Shown: in pieces, positions 43,554-51,733 of the stretch
How positions within the stretch are numbered: the stretch's first letter is position 1
Layout of the letters: every line of letters begins with the position of its first letter
NCBI RefSeq assembly: GCF_007748195.1
Contig: NZ_CP037920.1
Coordinates: forward strand, 7,250,062-7,314,061
DNA length: 64,000 bases
Direction: 5' to 3'
Source of the DNA: Gimesia aquarii
Lineage (GTDB): Bacteria; Planctomycetota; Planctomycetia; Planctomycetales; Planctomycetaceae
Translations under genes and position numbers: made by a program
Notes under the pieces: generated by a model
What the model was told of the DNA's origin: nothing
Seen by the model: only the letters and a program-made list of their open reading frames with translations
Databases searched by the model: none

Positions 43554-45980
43554 CTACTCTTCATAGTCTCCTAGCTCATCCCAGTCAACAACTTCAATTG
43601 GTGGATACAATATTTCAGCAAAGCCACTTCTCTGGCTGGTTTTAACTCCTTTGCCACCTCGGGAAGTCACCCCATATTTCATTTGGCCAAACGTCATTTT
43701 CTTGCCATTTGTGTTTATCACCCGTAAACAGTCACTTGGACGACTCAACTGGAGCGCTCCAATGACAAAGTCATCTTTTTCAAGACGAATCCCTTTGACT
43801 CCCTTACCCGGATTGGAGAGTAATGCCGCTTCTTCAATCTCACAGTGCAACACTCGAGCATCATTCGTTGCAATAAACATTGTCTCTGCATCTTCGACCA
43901 AAGCCGCGTAGACCACACGATCGTCTTTACCAAGCCGACAGTATTTACGCCCCGCCTTTGTTGATGCAGTACGAAATGTACTGAAAGAGACCCGCATGAT
44001 CTGGCCTTTTTCGGTGACAATCAAAAGATGGGGAGTGGGAATGGGCTTTCTGCGAGTCGACTTATCTTCAGGTGTGAACCGTGAATCAGTTGTGATAGCT
44101 GCAACCAGATTCACACCATCTCCCAGACGTGCATGTTTTGAAAGTGGTTCACCATATCCAGAGGAAACAGGTACCTGTTCGATGGGTAATGTATAGGCAA
44201 CACCATCACTGGAGAAAAACACGACATGGTCGAGTGTACTTCCTGGTGCCACCGCTAACACACTGTCACCTTCTCGGGTGCGCGTTTTATCGAGTTCCCG
44301 AGTTTCCCCTTTTGTTTTGAGACGTCCTACCCTTTTGATCCAACCTTCTCTGGAGACAACGACATTTGTATTTTCCCTCACAATATAAGCCTGAGGGTCA
44401 AATTCGGTAATTTCATCGGAAGAACCCAGTTTGGTTTGACGTTTCTCAGGAAATTCCTTCCCAATTTCAACCAGTTCGTTTTCAACGACTTTCCAAAGTC
44501 TTCTTTTAGAAGCAAGAATACGGCGGATACGATCAGCTTCTGCCTGTTTTTCTTTTAACTCTTCTCGAATCGTGTTTATTTCCAGTTTGGAAATACGATA
44601 GAGTTGTAATTCCAGAATTGCCATCGTCTGAATTTCATCCAGACGAAAATTTGCCATTAGTTTCTTCGCGGCATCCTGCTTACCATTACTGGCACGAATT
44701 AACTTTAACGCTTTATCCAAACCATTAAAGATAATTTTAAAGCCTTGGAGAATATGAATTCGTCTTTCGAGCAATTCCAGTTGATACTCAAAACGACGCC
44801 GAACACTCACGAAGCGAAAATCGAGGAAGTATTGCAACATCTCCTTCAAATCACAGCGTTGTGGCACGAGCACGTCAGACTCATCTGGCACGAGACAGGT
44901 CAGATTGACCGAAAAATTCTGCTCCAGATGTGTATGCTTATATAAAAAGGCCATCACTGTTTCAGGATCAGCATCTGGCTTGATTTCCAGAACAATTTTC
45001 AGGCCATTTTTATCGTCTGTCTCATCAGCAACATCAACCAGTTGCGGAAGTTTTCTCGCTTCAACAATACCACCAATCTCTGAAAGAAGCGAACCCGTTT
45101 CGACCCCATAAGGAACGGAATAAATAATCAGACGGTTCATCCCTTTCGAACGCCTGTCAGTATCAGGTTTCCATTCACCTCGAATCTTTATGGGACCACG
45201 CCCCTCTTTATAAACACTTGTTAAAGATCGCTTATCAGTCACAATCCGGCCTCCCATAGGGAAGTCAGGACCTTTAATGTGCTTCATTAACTGGGCGACG
45301 GTTGCATTCTTGTTATGAATAAGATGTGTACAAGCCTTAATGACCTCACCCAGATTATGCGGAGGAATATTCGTTGCCATCCCGACTGCAATTCCATGTA
45401 CCCCATTGACAAGCAGGTTGGGAAATCGCGCAGGTAGTACGACAGGCTCATTACGTGTACCGTCATAATTGGGACGCATCTCAACTGTTTGAAATCGCAG
45501 CTCATTCATGAGATGTTCTGCTATTCCAGTCAGCCTTGCTTCGGTATAACGTGCCGCTGCCGCAGGCAATCCCATAATAGAACCGAAGTTACCCTGACCA
45601 TTGATCAGAGGATTTCTCAGGTTGAAATCCTGTGCCAGTCGTACAAGAGCGTCATAGACAGATGCATCGCCGTGGGGATGGTAATTACCCGTGGTATCAC
45701 CACAAATCTTGGCACATTTACGCGGCTTCGCATTGGCCACGAGACGCAAGTCTTGATACATAACATACAAGATACGTCTTTGAACCGGTTTAAGGCCATC
45801 ACGGACGTCTGGTAAAGCACGTGACGTAATAACAGACATCGCGTAATTCAGATAGCGTCTGCGTGTCACTTCACTAATAGGAATATATTCAATACGGTCG
45901 GTTTCACTCCCGACTTGTCCATTTGTGCCTTCGGTTTTGCCTTTTTTGGCTGATTTTCGTTTAGCCAAGAGTCTCTCCAA
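43554..45980 (-). CDS. Type IIA topoisomerase subunit A (GyrA/ParC-like)
   Basis: The DNA-cleaving subunit, 808 residues. DGLKPVQRRILYVMY, then GNYHPHGDASVYDALVRLAQ, then the catalytic Tyr145 in AAARYTE form the breakage-reunion domain. At the site equivalent to E. coli GyrA Ser83 there is Ala106, while Asp87 is kept as Asp110. The C-terminal domain consists of beta-pinwheel repeats (VRENTNVVVSREGWIKRVGR and similar). SRGGKGVKTSQ near the end resembles, but does not fully match, the GyrA box QRRGGKG, so true gyrase activity is uncertain. First gene of a two-gene operon with subunit B. Confidence 0.9.
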   Translation of the reverse strand: MERLLAKRKSAKKGKTEGTNGQVGSETDRIEYIPISEVTRRRYLNYAMSVITSRALPDVRDGLKPVQRRILYVMYQDLRLVANAKPRKCAKICGDTTGNYHPHGDASVYDALVRLAQDFNLRNPLINGQGNFGSIMGLPAAAARYTEARLTGIAEHLMNELRFQTVEMRPNYDGTRNEPVVLPARFPNLLVNGVHGIAVGMATNIPPHNLGEVIKACTHLIHNKNATVAQLMKHIKGPDFPMGGRIVTDKRSLTSVYKEGRGPIKIRGEWKPDTDRRSKGMNRLIIYSVPYGVETGSLLSEIGGIVEARKLPQLVDVADETDDKNGLKIVLEIKPDADPETVMAFLYKHTHLEQNFSVNLTCLVPDESDVLVPQRCDLKEMLQYFLDFRFVSVRRRFEYQLELLERRIHILQGFKIIFNGLDKALKLIRASNGKQDAAKKLMANFRLDEIQTMAILELQLYRISKLEINTIREELKEKQAEADRIRRILASKRRLWKVVENELVEIGKEFPEKRQTKLGSSDEITEFDPQAYIVRENTNVVVSREGWIKRVGRLKTKGETRELDKTRTREGDSVLAVAPGSTLDHVVFFSSDGVAYTLPIEQVPVSSGYGEPLSKHARLGDGVNLVAAITTDSRFTPEDKSTRRKPIPTPHLLIVTEKGQIMRVSFSTFRTASTKAGRKYCRLGKDDRVVYAALVEDAETMFIATNDARVLHCEIEEAALLSNPGKGVKGIRLEKDDFVIGALQLSRPSDCLRVINTNGKKMTFGQMKYGVTSRGGKGVKTSQRSGFAEILYPPIEVVDWDELGDYEE

Positions 45981-46522
45981 TACATCTATGACTCAGCCGT
46001 ATGAACGACGGGCTGAGAATCTACAATAGCCACATTGATCAATGGCTCTCGTTAAGAATTCGGGTGATCCCAGATGGTAACTTAAGAAAAATATGTCGAT
46101 TTTGCCACTTAAACAAACACTAAGGATTGTATCTGTTGAAACGATTATTGAATAGATAAGGCCACTCGTAACCCTTTAAATAGACGATAATTCGGGAAAA
46201 TAGGACGAATCGTCATTGTAGTTACAAAATGACTCATTCCGACGATTCCTGCCAGCCGAAATTTGAACTAGTGACTTTCGTTTTTGAGAATCACTATTTG
46301 GCGATTGAAACATACAAAAATGACCAGAGATCTGAAAAGTGAAATTTCGCGAAATTCGGATTTTCCTTCGGTCTTTATAAAGTGGCTTTGTCTCGTTTAT
46401 AAGCCGACAAAGGTTCTGAAATTAGACAACTGATCATTCATATTGACTGGGAGAGTTGGACGACTCTCTAACACAGTCTAATTGGTGGATAAACCACAAC
46501 AAAAATCCAGGGAGGGATTGTT
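45981..46522. other. Divergent region between topoisomerase operon and secreted-protein cluster
   Basis: About 540 bases without a gene. It holds the imperfect inverted repeat at 46208-46247. A second one, GAGAGT-TGGACG-ACTCTC, lies at 46451-46468, shortly before the first secreted-protein gene and probably in its leader RNA. Confidence 0.4.
46208..46247. promoter_or_regulatory. Nested imperfect inverted repeat (candidate operator)
   Basis: AATCGTC...GACGATT enclose a second pair, GTCAT...ATGAC, around the centre TGTAGTTACA. The nested symmetry suggests a binding site, but nothing ties it to a named regulator. Confidence 0.3.
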
Positions 46523-47293
46523 ATGGCTCGTTCGAGTCTCAAGGTAACCTTGCTTACCGGGCTGTTACCAGCATTTTTGCTGATGGCACCAGCGGTACAG
46601 GCAGCGGAAACAGGTGCTGTCAATAATGCTGTGATTCAGCAGGAAAGTCGCTCAAAAGCATCAAAATATAATCCGGTCAGTTGGTTGAAACAAAAATTAT
46701 CCCGATCGGCTGGCAAGCCATCTAATATCAAGCAAGTCAGCCATGAACGAGAAGCAACTTCCCAACCACATAAGCAAAGTTCGTTTGCAAAACGACCGAA
46801 GCTGGGTCGTCGCAGTCGAAGTAGTAGGTATATTCAACAGGTCAGTAATCAGCCTCGAATGATTCAAGCAGCTCCTGCTCGTTTTGATCAATCACAGCAG
46901 GCACGACCAATCAGCTATTCGCACGGGCACTTTAAACATCATAAAAACTATAAAGCACCTCAACAGATCCGATCGACGGCGGGTATGAATGTATTACCAG
47001 GATATCCTCAACTGGGAGCTCCAATGTACCCTTCTCCCAAACCTGGTATTCCTAACTATGTCGGACGAACTATCATCACAAACCAGGCATTGGCTCCTCA
47101 GGAAATGTTATATCCACATGAGTACAAAGCCATGTATGGCCCTTATTACTACAACGTAAAGGGGGGCTGGATGTGGACACCATTCGGGATGCGATCTCAT
47201 GAACGATGGAAGCTGGAAGGTACTCAGGTTCATGTAAAATACAAATCGGATTTCGGCTTCTTCCCAAGGTTCATTCCTCCGTTGGTAAGGTGA
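46523..47293 (+). CDS. Secreted Tyr/Pro/Gln-rich basic protein, cluster member 1
   Basis: A 256-residue exported protein. LLTGLLPAFLLMAPAVQA is a signal peptide cleaved near residue 28. The mature part is basic and low-complexity, rich in Ser, Lys, Gln, Pro and Tyr (AKRPKLGRRSRSSRYIQQVS; SHGHFKHHKNYKAPQQIRST). It ends with an aromatic domain (YKAMYGPYYYNVKGGWMWTP) before a basic tail. A strong ribosome binding site (GGGAGGG) precedes the ATG. Probably a structural envelope or matrix protein; no homologue is recognised. Confidence 0.75.
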   Translation: MARSSLKVTLLTGLLPAFLLMAPAVQAAETGAVNNAVIQQESRSKASKYNPVSWLKQKLSRSAGKPSNIKQVSHEREATSQPHKQSSFAKRPKLGRRSRSSRYIQQVSNQPRMIQAAPARFDQSQQARPISYSHGHFKHHKNYKAPQQIRSTAGMNVLPGYPQLGAPMYPSPKPGIPNYVGRTIITNQALAPQEMLYPHEYKAMYGPYYYNVKGGWMWTPFGMRSHERWKLEGTQVHVKYKSDFGFFPRFIPPLVR

Positions 47294-47380
47294 CAGCTTA
47301 AGAGTAAACGGCTGTTGAGACCAGAAAACGTTTATCACTCTGAGGCTATTCGCTCGGAGATACCATCAGGAAAAAATATC

Positions 47381-47923
47381 ATGCACAATTTTACCTATAA
47401 ATTAACAGGACTCATTGTAACGACAGGGATCATTACAACCCTGTCGGTTCAGAGCCTGCAAGCTGGCGAACCAGCCAGTCTGAAACAGCACCAGAAATCA
47501 GGTTCTCCGATTAAACAAGTTGGGTTTCTAAAAGACAAGTGTGGCTGTAAACAAAACCATGTATATTCTTATTCGAATAGTCCTTCTTACACAAGCAACG
47601 GTTGCCCCCACTGTCGTGCTGGATCAAGAACTTCTGCTGGTATTGGGAAACGCGGTTCCTTACGCAACTTTTTCCGTTGCAAATTCGGTTACTTCATTCC
47701 TACCGGATGTGGTGGTAAAGGTTGTCCTCCCATCGGCCACTACAATATGACGTACGCCGTTGATCCCTACTCGTTCGATCAGCGGGATGGACGAATCTAT
47801 GGTGCACAAGGTTACGGCGTTCCGATTGCTGTTCCACTGGCTCCTAATGTTCGACAGAGCTACAACTATGGTTGGGGGATTCCTTCAAGCCGTATTACTC
47901 CAATCTCTCGCATCGTTCAATAA
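47381..47923 (+). CDS. Secreted Cys/Gly-rich protein, cluster member 2
   Basis: A 180-residue exported protein with the signal peptide TGLIVTTGIITTLSVQSLQA. The mature protein has paired cysteines (DKCGCKQNH, GCPHCRAGS, GCGGKGCPP) and an aromatic, Gly-rich C-terminus (YGAQGYGVPIAVPLAPNVRQ). The start at 47381 gives a classic leader; AGGA lies ~10 bases upstream. It resembles members 1 and 3 in style, ending in similar Tyr/Pro-rich sequence, and the three genes are within 100 bases of each other. Confidence 0.75.
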   Translation: MHNFTYKLTGLIVTTGIITTLSVQSLQAGEPASLKQHQKSGSPIKQVGFLKDKCGCKQNHVYSYSNSPSYTSNGCPHCRAGSRTSAGIGKRGSLRNFFRCKFGYFIPTGCGGKGCPPIGHYNMTYAVDPYSFDQRDGRIYGAQGYGVPIAVPLAPNVRQSYNYGWGIPSSRITPISRIVQ

Positions 47924-47961
47924 TTATAATATTATCCTCAATGAGGTTCAGGAAGATCGTT

Positions 47962-48648
47962 ATGAGAATCTTAAACGTACAACTGCTTACTATTCTGGCA
48001 GTGACCGGTTTCGTGATCAGCACTACGTCAAATGTAAGCGCTGATGATAGAACCACAGTGAACGATGGAAACGTCCAACAAGTGGCCCATCACGTTCGCG
48101 GCGGTGGCTATGCTTACAATTGTCCTCCCGGGTATTCGAATCGCTATGATGGCGATGGAACTTACCGAAACTACACCTCACGAGAAGGCCGGGCCTTTTT
48201 AAGAAAGTGCCATACCTCTCCAGGTCATGGTTGGTGCCCTCCTTCTGCACAAAGTATTCAAAGGACTCCGGTTCAGTACCAACGTTATTACTCGAATCAA
48301 TTTATGGGACAGCCAGGTCCCACAGCTGCTGTCAATTACCCACAGGTTTACATGCCAACTGACACAACGCAACTTGGTTTTTATTACCAACGTGTGCCAA
48401 CCTGGCAACCACGTAGTGGCATGATTCCCCCACCACCAAATCCAAATATGTACCATACACGTGATTGTCGTTCCTGCAGAGGCCATGGTTGTCGACATTG
48501 CCGAGGACAGCACTACGGTGGACCAGTATATTATATCAATGAAAGTCCGGAAGCTTCTCAACCAGAGGCAGCACCAAAAACAGAAAATGCGAACCCACCG
48601 GTTCCTCCGTCACCTTCCAAATTAAATCAGGCTTCATTCGAAAAATAA
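47962..48648 (+). CDS. Secreted Cys/Tyr/Pro-rich protein with CxxCxGxG motif, cluster member 3
   Basis: A ~228-residue exported protein; signal peptide MRILNVQLLTILAVTGFVIS continues to VSA-DD. Near the C-terminus DCRSCRGHGCRHCRGQHYGG has the DnaJ-type spacing CxxCxGxGCxxCxG, which could bind zinc or form disulfides. CPPGY and CHTSPGHGWCPP add further cysteines, and a Pro/Glu-rich tail ends the protein. AGGAAG eight bases before the ATG at 47962 decides the start. A terminator follows, ending the three-gene cluster. Confidence 0.75.
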   Translation: MRILNVQLLTILAVTGFVISTTSNVSADDRTTVNDGNVQQVAHHVRGGGYAYNCPPGYSNRYDGDGTYRNYTSREGRAFLRKCHTSPGHGWCPPSAQSIQRTPVQYQRYYSNQFMGQPGPTAAVNYPQVYMPTDTTQLGFYYQRVPTWQPRSGMIPPPPNPNMYHTRDCRSCRGHGCRHCRGQHYGGPVYYINESPEASQPEAAPKTENANPPVPPSPSKLNQASFEK

Positions 48649-48690
48649 ATATCTTCCAAGGCAATCCTGTTTCCTGAGAAACACTTGTTA

Positions 48691-48739
48691 AACAAACAGA
48701 GTCGTTCCTGATAACCTTAAAGGAATGACTCTGTTTTTT
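48691..48739 (+). terminator. Intrinsic terminator of the secreted-protein cluster
   Basis: AACAGAGTCGTTCCT and AGGAATGACTCTGTT pair over 15 bp (one G-T) with an 11-base loop, followed by T's. Confidence 0.9.
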
Positions 48740-49385
48740 CATGCGCAGAACAATCTTCCAATACTAAATTGCCCTTGACTAATTCAAGGCTTTCAAAACT
48801 TCCGTTTAATACCAATTAGCAGGTGAATATTTCCGACTTGACTCAACCGTGCCAAAAGACAAACTCCCTGTTTATGGCTCGCGCGCGAGAAAAAATTCTA
48901 GTGAATCTATCTACCTCACTGAAATTGATAGCACTATAAAACCTAACTGTTTTAACCAAAATTGACTCCAGAAGTTTAAATTTGCTTCCGTTTGTGCATG
49001 TCCCTATTTGCCAAAAAGTACCACTTTCGAGACAATAACGCGCAAAAGTAAATTTACGACTGACTATGCATCCAAACAGAGCAAACATAATAATTCTCAC
49101 AAGATTCTTGATGAATACAACATGAAAGCGGACCTTGTACCTACACCATAGTTACCTGACTTATTAATCGCTGCGTAATAACTTGAAGGTAGATCCACAA
49201 TCTGGCCTGACAGAATTAAACCCAGAAAAGATAACCATCACCGTTTCTACAAGTAAAACTTTCCCCGTCAGATTATATTCGATATCATCTATCTCATCGA
49301 AGATGAACATCAGCAAGCAGTGTCTAGCAGTAGAGCAGCAAAAAAATATCTGTGTGTCTCTCTCTAACAGAAAGAGTAGATCTGA
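48740..49385. other. Intergenic region before the beta-helix gene
   Basis: About 645 bases of AT-rich sequence. A minus-strand frame at 48843-49100 has no protein-like composition or ribosome binding site. I see no repeat or RNA gene. Confidence 0.4.
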
Positions 49386-50786
49386 ATGGTGATCAAACAG
49401 AGTTCCGATCGTGGTCAGGGTATCAAAAACGGTTTTTTAAGACGTACCAATTTGCTCTTCTTTTTGACTGTTTTATCAGCCCCTGCTCAAGGACTGTGCG
49501 AGGAATCGAATTCCGAATTTCCGATTGTCAGTCGAAATCAGCCAATCCAGGCGTCATTGGATGCGCAACCGGGAAAGATGCTGTTCCTGCCTGCAGGAGA
49601 TTACGAAATCTCGGCCAAAATCAGTATTCGCAGTGATGGTAGTGGTCTCTATGGACCAGGACGCATTATTCAAACCAATCCGGATGCACCTTTTATTGAA
49701 ATCGAAAACCGATCCAGGGTTCAACTTCGAGACATCGTATTAACACGCCCTGAACAGAAACAGACAACGGCAACTGAAGCCATTAAGGCAAGCGGATGCC
49801 AGGATATCGTTCTCGATAATGTAACGGTCTTGAATCACAAAACACGTTCTGGCGTGTTTTACTTATTAAACTGCAAAAACACCACCATCCGCAATTGTAC
49901 AATCACGAACTACATGCGCATTTCCATAGATGATCGAACTCAATCACCAGACTGGGGGTATGCGTTCCACTGTATTGATGGAAGTGGCATCGTCGTCAAC
50001 GCCAGCACTGGAACGCGCATTCAAGGAAACCGCATCATCGAAAATGATCTGTTACCCACACAGGAAACACAGAAAAAATTCAAACTGGGTCAGTTTGTTA
50101 AGAAAAACAAAACCAAAGGAATTTTAACGAACCCCCAGGTCTGGGAGCGAGAGTCTGTCAATAATTGGCATCAGGGGTCCGCGATTGTTGTGACCTCACC
50201 CGCAATCAGTAATCAGACTCAAATTCTGGGCAACACCATTGAAAATGCGGCGCAAGGCATCGACTTGCATTCAGATCATGCAATCGTTTCACAGAATATC
50301 GTCTCTAACTGTTTTGTGGGCATGAAAGCCATGCATGGTTCCCGACACGTATTAATTCTCGGGAATCAGTTCATCAAAAACGACCTGTGGAGCATTGGAC
50401 TCATGCCGGGTGCTGCCTCGTATGCGTCTCGTGAGGCTAACAAAGACCAACCAGCCAGATCCGATAACAGTGATGGTGGCTCCATCATTGCCAACAATAT
50501 CATCTCAGAATTCGGTTATGGCAACGCCCATTGGATTTGGGGCAATAACGGAAACCCTATTTTGCTTGATTCCGGACAAAAACCTGAGAACACACCCCTG
50601 GCAGACGTGATCATTCAAGGCAATCTGGTACAAAACTCAGGCCGCCATTCAGCCTCAAAAGAGAGCCAGCAACCGCGTTATGTTTATGCGGTTCGCGTCG
50701 ATCAGAAGGCAACCGGTATTCATTTCTCTGATAATATTCTAGACCCAGGTCGAGAGGGCATCAGCAATATTGAAATTAGGGAATAG
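49386..50786 (+). CDS. Secreted right-handed beta-helix protein (NosD/pectate-lyase-like fold)
   Basis: A 466-residue exported protein. A leader at ~20-38 (NLLFFLTVLSAPAQGLC) is a signal peptide. From ~45 on the sequence consists of irregular ~22-residue coils typical of parallel beta-helices (GSGLYGPGRI; IVLDNVTVLNHKTRSGVFYL; TTIRNCTITNYMRISIDDRT; ILGNTIENAAQGIDLHSDHA; VIIQGNLVQNSG). Proteins with this fold bind or cleave polysaccharides, but no catalytic triad can be assigned. The ATG lacks a convincing ribosome binding site. Stands alone. Confidence 0.83.
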   Translation: MVIKQSSDRGQGIKNGFLRRTNLLFFLTVLSAPAQGLCEESNSEFPIVSRNQPIQASLDAQPGKMLFLPAGDYEISAKISIRSDGSGLYGPGRIIQTNPDAPFIEIENRSRVQLRDIVLTRPEQKQTTATEAIKASGCQDIVLDNVTVLNHKTRSGVFYLLNCKNTTIRNCTITNYMRISIDDRTQSPDWGYAFHCIDGSGIVVNASTGTRIQGNRIIENDLLPTQETQKKFKLGQFVKKNKTKGILTNPQVWERESVNNWHQGSAIVVTSPAISNQTQILGNTIENAAQGIDLHSDHAIVSQNIVSNCFVGMKAMHGSRHVLILGNQFIKNDLWSIGLMPGAASYASREANKDQPARSDNSDGGSIIANNIISEFGYGNAHWIWGNNGNPILLDSGQKPENTPLADVIIQGNLVQNSGRHSASKESQQPRYVYAVRVDQKATGIHFSDNILDPGREGISNIEIRE

Positions 50787-50815
50787 AAATGGAATTGGAA
50801 TGAGAGATCGGTGAA

Positions 50816-51724
50816 TCATCGAATTTGTGGCCAGGATTCAGAGACAATGAAAGTGCGATTGATTTCGTGGCAAATCGTGTCTTGGCATGCCAGGACACTG
50901 ACGAGCAAAGGTCGCTCTTCATTCAAAAAGTGCGCATCAAGCTGGCTTTTTAACTCTTCAAACGAGTTTAAATCTCCACTTTGAGAATGACTCACTTCAG
51001 GAGACAACCAATACGGTTTATGCAACACGCGAAACATGAGATGACTGTTCTGGTCATTGAGCCAGAGGATTTCTGAATGGCGTATCCAAGTCCCTTTCAA
51101 ATGCGAGGCCGACATATTCTCAGGCAACTGGTGCGGACGGGCTACATGAGGGTGATAAAAAATATAACCTTTCACAAATGCTTGACGCTGAGTCACTTCC
51201 GGAAAGTATTTTTGACTGAATGGCAGCTGATGCTCCAATAAACGTTTGATCTTCTTTTCGAACGTATCTACAGCATTGGGGCCAATGAAGTGGCTGCCTG
51301 TTTCATTGTCTTCAGGAAAATGTAAATAGAATTTGACCGCGGTTTCCCAGTGAGTGAGAACACCTGTTTTGTCTTCAAAAAGAAAGTCAATCTCGCCGAC
51401 CGTTCGGTTTTCCTCAAAGATTTGCTGTTGCTGTTTAACGATTTTTAGTTTGCAAATCGCTTCCAGCCAATACAAAACCAGTCCCTCAAAGTAGGTGCCC
51501 ACTCGGAAATTTGAATACTGTTCTAGAAAGGCCGCCAGATCTTGTTCATCAATGGGCGTCTCGTCGATAAAACGGGGCATCTTGGCTTCAACGTTGGATC
51601 CTGTGATCAACGAAGGGCTGGTTATCGCCCATTTTAAATCACGGACGTATTGCGAATCCGATGTGTCCTGGGCTGGTTGGGATCCGGGTTCCTCTTTCAT
51701 AAATTCAACAATGTCCTGAAACAA
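50816..51724 (-). CDS. DUF1853 family protein (PD-(D/E)XK nuclease-like)
   Basis: A 302-residue cytoplasmic protein. VGEIDFLFED followed by HWETAVKFYLHF supplies the Asp and Glu-x-Lys of a PD-(D/E)XK-type core, and FEGLVLYWLEA is the family's N-terminal helix. DUF1853 is classed with this nuclease fold, but substrates are unknown. It begins 10 bases after the gamma-glutamyltransferase stop, so the two are in one operon without an obvious functional link. Confidence 0.82.
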   Translation of the reverse strand: MFQDIVEFMKEEPGSQPAQDTSDSQYVRDLKWAITSPSLITGSNVEAKMPRFIDETPIDEQDLAAFLEQYSNFRVGTYFEGLVLYWLEAICKLKIVKQQQQIFEENRTVGEIDFLFEDKTGVLTHWETAVKFYLHFPEDNETGSHFIGPNAVDTFEKKIKRLLEHQLPFSQKYFPEVTQRQAFVKGYIFYHPHVARPHQLPENMSASHLKGTWIRHSEILWLNDQNSHLMFRVLHKPYWLSPEVSHSQSGDLNSFEELKSQLDAHFLNEERPLLVSVLACQDTICHEINRTFIVSESWPQIR

Positions 51725-51733
51725 GCTACACTA

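Noticed and set aside
48843..49100. 85-codon minus-strand open frame
   Set aside because: No ribosome binding site, no recognisable motif, and it lies in AT-rich intergenic DNA.
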